NCBI GenBank assembly: GCA_030704845.1
Contig: JAUYKZ010000009.1
Span: 165,407 to 229,406, forward strand
Reading direction: 5' to 3'
Source of the DNA: an archaeon
Lineage (GTDB): Archaea; Nanobdellota; Nanobdellia; Woesearchaeales; GW2011-AR9
DNA: 64,000 nucleotides
The notes under the pieces were generated by a model. That model was given only the letters and a program-made list of their open reading frames with translations. It ran no database searches and had not been told where the DNA came from. Shown piece by piece: positions 60,214 to 64,000 of this stretch; within the stretch, counting starts at the first letter, position 1; each line of letters begins with the position of its first letter. The position numbers were made by a program, and so were the translations under genes.

Positions 60214-61998
60214 TTAACTAGCTCCCCAAACAGGATTGGTTCTTCTTTTAATTACGGCAATTTCTTTGAGAACTTCAATTTCTCTTTTTGATAAATGGGC
60301 ACGAAGTTCTTTCAATTTTTTGAAATCATTTTCAGGGATTTCAGTGTATAAATAATCGCCTTCGTTAATTTGTCGGCCGATAGTTACATTATCCATAGCC
60401 ATCGCAACTTGTTTCCCTTGTTCAGCAACTGTAACGGAATCTTTACCTTCTTGCATACTTTTTACACTAGAAATATGTTTGCCGTTATCGTTCATAATCG
60501 GGTCGCCACTTTTAATTTTACCAATCTCGATTTCAACACCAACGATAGCAGGATTACTTTGGCGGAAAAGATAACCTTTCAAGATAGCAAATTTACATGG
60601 GCGAACGAGTTTATTTAATTGTTGCATTTCCACTTCGCGCTTTAAGGATTCAACATATTTTTCATAATCTTCGATTACTTTATAGATTACATCATGGGTG
60701 ATTATTTTAAGTTTCTTAATTCTAATCTGTTCATCTAATGCTGGAGGGATATTAATATTAAATCCAAGAAGAACGCCGGTAAATTCGCCCTTATCTTTTA
60801 AAGATTCAAGGGAAGAAAGATCTTTCTTAGTTAAATCTCCCAAGGTAGCAGAAGCAATAGGAATATTTTTTCCCTGTAATAAATTACGTAATGCTTCCAA
60901 GCCACCAATGGTGTCGGCCTTAATCATTATACCCTGCTCTTCAGCTTCAAAGGACATAACTTCGTCAACTTCTTCTTCAATTTCTTGTTTTAGTATTTCG
61001 ACATCTTGTGAATTACTTGTACTTCGTAAAGGCATCCCGGCGATAGCTACATCTAATCCCGGAGCAGAAATTTTAACGCCGATGGCAGCTACAACTTCTT
61101 TAACATTTTTGAAAGAACTTTTCTTATCTCGCATTTCGTGTAATTCTTCTGGTTCAAGAAGAGCTCTTATTTTGACCGTAAATGGTTTGTCTAAACTACC
61201 CACAATTAATGTATCTCCTACTTTCATTTTACCGTTATAGATTAATGCATCAATTGTTGTTCCAAGACCTTTCTCTTCTTTAACTTCAAGAATGGTTCCT
61301 TTACTATTCCCTTCAACTTCTGCTTGTAACTGTTTTTCTAGATACTTTTGAGCTAATCCCGTAAGAACCATTAATAATTCAGGAATACCTTGCCCAGTAT
61401 GGGCTGATACGGGAATAATTGCGACTTGTTGAGTGTAATCCTGAATTCTATCAAAACGTTCAGATTGTAAACTTAATTCGCTAAATTTACCAACTATTTC
61501 ATACATTCTTCTCTCAAATTCTCCTTGAACTTGGTAATCTGATCCTTCAATGTTCTGCAGTAATAATTTGCTTTTATCATAATTCCATCTAGGAATTAAA
61601 TCAATCTTGTTAGCAGCAACAACGAAAGGAACTTTGTTTGCTTTAAGAATTTCAATAGATTCAATAGTTTGAGGTTTGAATCCTTCATTGATGTCAACAA
61701 CTAGGATGGCTATATCTGCAAGACTTCCTCCTCTTTTTCGTAAAGAAGTAAAGGCAGCATGACCAGGCGAATCGATGAATAATAAACCGGGGATGTTTAA
61801 TCCAGATTTAAAGATGTTAAGAAGATTTCCGCAAATCTTTTTGATAGTACTTAAGGGAACAATACTGCAGCCGATAGCTTGGGTAATTCCTCCGGCTTCC
61901 CTTGAAACAATGGACGTACCTCTAATTTTGTCTAGAATACTCGACTTTCCATGATCTACGTGACCAAGGAGGGTGATTATAGGTCGTCTTGTTGCCAT
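60214..61998 (-). CDS. infB: Translation initiation factor aIF5B
   Basis: This GTPase promotes joining of the ribosomal subunits. The G-domain begins at the N-terminus: ITLLGHVDHGKSSILDKIRG (G1, residues 12-19), GITQAIGCS (G2), DSPGHAAF (G3) and AANKIDLIPRW (G4). The remaining 370 residues form the domains 2-4 of the family, including the long-helix connection to the C-terminal beta barrel (KSGDPIMNDNGKHISSVKSM). Length of 594 is that of archaeal IF5B. It has no intein. Upstream lies about 180 bases without a gene. Confidence 0.96.
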   Translation of the reverse strand: MATRRPIITLLGHVDHGKSSILDKIRGTSIVSREAGGITQAIGCSIVPLSTIKKICGNLLNIFKSGLNIPGLLFIDSPGHAAFTSLRKRGGSLADIAILVVDINEGFKPQTIESIEILKANKVPFVVAANKIDLIPRWNYDKSKLLLQNIEGSDYQVQGEFERRMYEIVGKFSELSLQSERFDRIQDYTQQVAIIPVSAHTGQGIPELLMVLTGLAQKYLEKQLQAEVEGNSKGTILEVKEEKGLGTTIDALIYNGKMKVGDTLIVGSLDKPFTVKIRALLEPEELHEMRDKKSSFKNVKEVVAAIGVKISAPGLDVAIAGMPLRSTSNSQDVEILKQEIEEEVDEVMSFEAEEQGIMIKADTIGGLEALRNLLQGKNIPIASATLGDLTKKDLSSLESLKDKGEFTGVLLGFNINIPPALDEQIRIKKLKIITHDVIYKVIEDYEKYVESLKREVEMQQLNKLVRPCKFAILKGYLFRQSNPAIVGVEIEIGKIKSGDPIMNDNGKHISSVKSMQEGKDSVTVAEQGKQVAMAMDNVTIGRQINEGDYLYTEIPENDFKKLKELRAHLSKREIEVLKEIAVIKRRTNPVWGAS

Positions 61999-62179
61999 GT
62001 TATCTCTTGAAGAGTGGATGTTTTTAAATTTATACTTAATTTTTTTTGATTTTGAATAGAAATTTAAGAATTTTGGTATAACCTATGAGAACTGATGTTT
62101 TTAAGGTAATTTTATCCCATTTATTTAATTTAATAGATTACCAGCAGATTTATATCTCTCTTTCCATTCTTACTAATTG

Positions 62180-63226
62180 ATGGCATTTGATGAAAGTCAG
62201 AAAAAAGGAATTATTGTAATATTCTTATTGGTTCTTCTTTCTCTTGCAATCTATATGCTTAGTTCTTATATCGGAGCGATTGTGGTTGGAGGATTAATCG
62301 CTTATTTTCTTCATCCAGTTCAAAAATGGTTACGAGTAAAATTAAAATCTCAAAAAAGAGCGCAGATAGTTTTGGTGATATCTAGCACAGTTGTAATATT
62401 ACTTTTCATGATGTTATTTGTGGTGCCTCTAGTAAATCAAACTCAAATTCTTTATCATCAATCGGGACCATTGGTGGTTCAATTGTTGGAAACAATCCAG
62501 ATGTGTCCTACAAATGAAGCATCAGCTGTTTGTGAAGTGGTTTCATATTCGGAAGATCTTCTCGGAAAAAATTATTTTACGGATAAGGGACAAGAAATTT
62601 TGGAAAAAATATCTCTGTTTGTCTTTGAAGGATTGCAAGGAATAATTAGCCGGGCGGTTTCAGTTATTGTTTTTATTTTCATAATGGGCTTTTCAATCTT
62701 TTACTTCCTTGAAAATGGAGAAAATATTGTTAATCAAGTTATAGATATTATTCCCCTAAACGCACGCCATAAACATAAGATTGTAGAAAGACTAAAAAAT
62801 ACTATCGATGCAGTAGTTGGAGGAAATTTTGTAACTTCTCTCTTGCAAGGCTTATTTGGTGGGGTAATCTTTTTCTTATTAGGAATTCCATCTGCACTCT
62901 TTTGGGGTTTGTTAATGGTAATCTTGGCTTTCATTCCGATAGTCGGACCTACTTTTATTTGGGCTCCAACAGTGTTAGTTCTATTTATCGAAGGGGCCAC
63001 AACTAAAGCATTAATCTTGTTAGTTTATTCTGTATTAATCTTGGGAACTATTGAGCATTTTGTTAAACCAAAATTGATCGGGAAAAAAATTCAATTATCG
63101 ACTTTTGCAATTTTCCTTGGAGTGATTGGCGGATTAAGTATGTTTGGTATTCTAGGTTTATTCTTCGGACCGATTATTGTAGCTCTTCTTGTAACGAGTA
63201 TTGAGATTTATCGAGAAATGATATGA
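62180..63226 (+). CDS. AI-2E (PerM/YdiK) family permease
   Basis: It is a membrane protein with about eight helices. The family features are visible: the double helix at the N-terminus around VGGLIAYFLHPVQKWLRVKL, the extended soluble loop (about residues 80-150), and the conserved C-terminal PIVGPTFIWAPTVLVLFIEG, HFVKPKLIGKKIQLSTFAIF and GILGLFFGPIIVALL. Members export small molecules or ions; the substrate here is unknown. A TTG ahead of the ATG is possible but adds only one residue. Confidence 0.88.
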   Translation: MAFDESQKKGIIVIFLLVLLSLAIYMLSSYIGAIVVGGLIAYFLHPVQKWLRVKLKSQKRAQIVLVISSTVVILLFMMLFVVPLVNQTQILYHQSGPLVVQLLETIQMCPTNEASAVCEVVSYSEDLLGKNYFTDKGQEILEKISLFVFEGLQGIISRAVSVIVFIFIMGFSIFYFLENGENIVNQVIDIIPLNARHKHKIVERLKNTIDAVVGGNFVTSLLQGLFGGVIFFLLGIPSALFWGLLMVILAFIPIVGPTFIWAPTVLVLFIEGATTKALILLVYSVLILGTIEHFVKPKLIGKKIQLSTFAIFLGVIGGLSMFGILGLFFGPIIVALLVTSIEIYREMI

Positions 63227-63285
63227 ATATTTTTAAAGTGAGCTAGTTTTGGTTGGTTAAGTGGTTTTCGGGTTTGTTGTTTACG

Positions 63286-64000
63286 ATGATGGACTATCTT
63301 GTAGCGGAATTGAAACAGAATCCTAACGATTGGGATCCATGGCTTATTTATTCTGACACTCTTCAAGGCCAAGGCAATCTTGGAGAATTGATTGGTTTGG
63401 AGCACCGTCTATTTTTCTCAGAAGGTCCCCTTGAAGATTCTTATCGTTCTGCTTTAATGGAAGCTAGAGAACAAGCCCGGAATGATGCAGAAGAAGATCT
63501 GAAAGAAAAAGGCGTTTCACGTGTTCTTGATTGGTATCATGGTCTTCCTCGTGATGTTGACTTTAATGGTAATGATGAACAGAGAACTGAATTGGTTAAA
63601 TGGAATCCTTTCATTCGATTTATTGAGACTATTCAAGGAGATTATCGAGCATTTTCCAAGTTAGTTCCTGGCACAAGAAGACACGTCGATGAATTGTGGC
63701 AAAATCGGTTGGTTAATCCTGAATTGAGAGAGATGGGGTTTTATACTGCCGACGGCGCAATGTATTTCATGGACAAGGATAAACCTTATCTTGCTCTTAC
63801 GAGAGAAAGAAGCAATCCTTTGTTAAAAAATCCTGACGAAGCATATAAGCAATTTAGAAAAACAAGAAATTATCGTGTGCCTGAGGAAGATTTAGAGTCT
63901 GCTCTTGCTGATCCTGAAACGGAAGTATTTGAGTTATCTAAATTGGGCATGAATATATATTCAAATATGCGTTCTTATTTAGAATTATCTACTGAAAATT
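63286..64000 (+). CDS. Paralogous family protein with GTRRHVD motif, member 3 (3' end outside window)
   Basis: The first 45 residues (DYLVAELKQNPNDWDPWLIY, then SDTLQGQGNLGELIGLEHRL) match the TIGR02996 repeat-companion domain known mainly from bacteria with leucine-rich-repeat or WD-like proteins. A charged helical linker follows, then ETIQGDYRAFSKLVPGTRRH, VDELW and a section nearly identical to the protein at 54853. The frame stays open to the edge of the window, so the presence of the C-terminal tag cannot be checked. I see no signal peptide. Two ATGs at 63286 and 63289 make the start uncertain by one residue. Confidence 0.7.
   Translation, partial: MMDYLVAELKQNPNDWDPWLIYSDTLQGQGNLGELIGLEHRLFFSEGPLEDSYRSALMEAREQARNDAEEDLKEKGVSRVLDWYHGLPRDVDFNGNDEQRTELVKWNPFIRFIETIQGDYRAFSKLVPGTRRHVDELWQNRLVNPELREMGFYTADGAMYFMDKDKPYLALTRERSNPLLKNPDEAYKQFRKTRNYRVPEEDLESALADPETEVFELSKLGMNIYSNMRSYLELSTEN

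Noticed and set aside
60698..61240. 180-residue open frame opposite infB
   Set aside because: It is antisense to the conserved domains of aIF5B; serine- and isoleucine-rich shadow composition; no promoter or ribosome binding site.

Overview
The window comes from an AT-rich archaeal chromosome. It carries an Orc1/Cdc6-type initiator, MCM, TBP, two RPA-like OB-fold proteins, topoisomerase VI (A and B), archaeal DnaG, RNase P p30, aIF1A, aIF5B, Rio1 and a Dim2-like KH protein. The many short membrane proteins with a K-K-G motif just before an N-terminal helix, together with a bacterial-type LspA, point to the DPANN archaea, perhaps a Woesearchaeota- or Nanoarchaeota-like lineage. That placement is inference from gene content only.

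Layout. 1-1462: the 5' part of an Orc1/Cdc6 gene and a very AT-rich intergenic region with four ORB-like boxes, the likely replication origin. 1463-6000: a SpoIIM-like membrane protein, then RPA-like protein, MCM and TBP on the minus strand. 6096-9673: a THUMP protein with a lost PP-loop, a complete ubiquitin-like tRNA thiolation set (E1-like enzyme, NcsA/CTU1-like enzyme, SAMP/MoaD-like carrier) and RNase P p30. 9737-11255: a lipoprotein and a HEPN-MNT toxin-antitoxin pair whose HEPN gene is frameshifted, lying between two copies of a 20-bp direct repeat. 11308-35724: a 24-kb same-strand run of 18 genes for secreted or membrane-anchored proteins, two of them giant (1761 and 2091 residues) and most of the rest pilin-like. 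This is the strongest candidate for an undescribed system. 35806-46943: OB-fold protein, predicted nuclease, SET protein, homoserine kinase, PAP2-like protein, zinc-ribbon protein, broken MgtC gene, tRNA-Arg with a T-loop intron, cyclophilin lipoprotein, topoisomerase VI, KH protein and Rio1. 46944-47957: a 1-kb intergenic region packed with structured repeats and two candidate RNAs. 47958-64000: DnaG, HerA-like ATPase, lipoproteins, HtpX/LemA, a metallopeptidase lipoprotein, second SpoIIM, RecB-like nuclease, aIF1A, LspA, amidohydrolase, PUA protein, aIF5B, an AI-2E-family permease and a truncated paralogue at the edge.

Three themes cut across the regions. First, short palindromic modules bounded by TATA/TATAC occur in strings between genes and, at 47367-47550, one two-module unit sits inside the loop of another, which implies mobility. 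Second, five lipobox proteins share the window with LspA. Third, a paralogous family (41842, 54853, 63286) shares an SKLV-GTRRHVD motif, and its two complete members share a C-terminal tag. Most promoters show a TATA-like box about 25-30 bases before the start codon (leaderless) or further upstream with a purine-rich ribosome binding site; both were used to choose starts.
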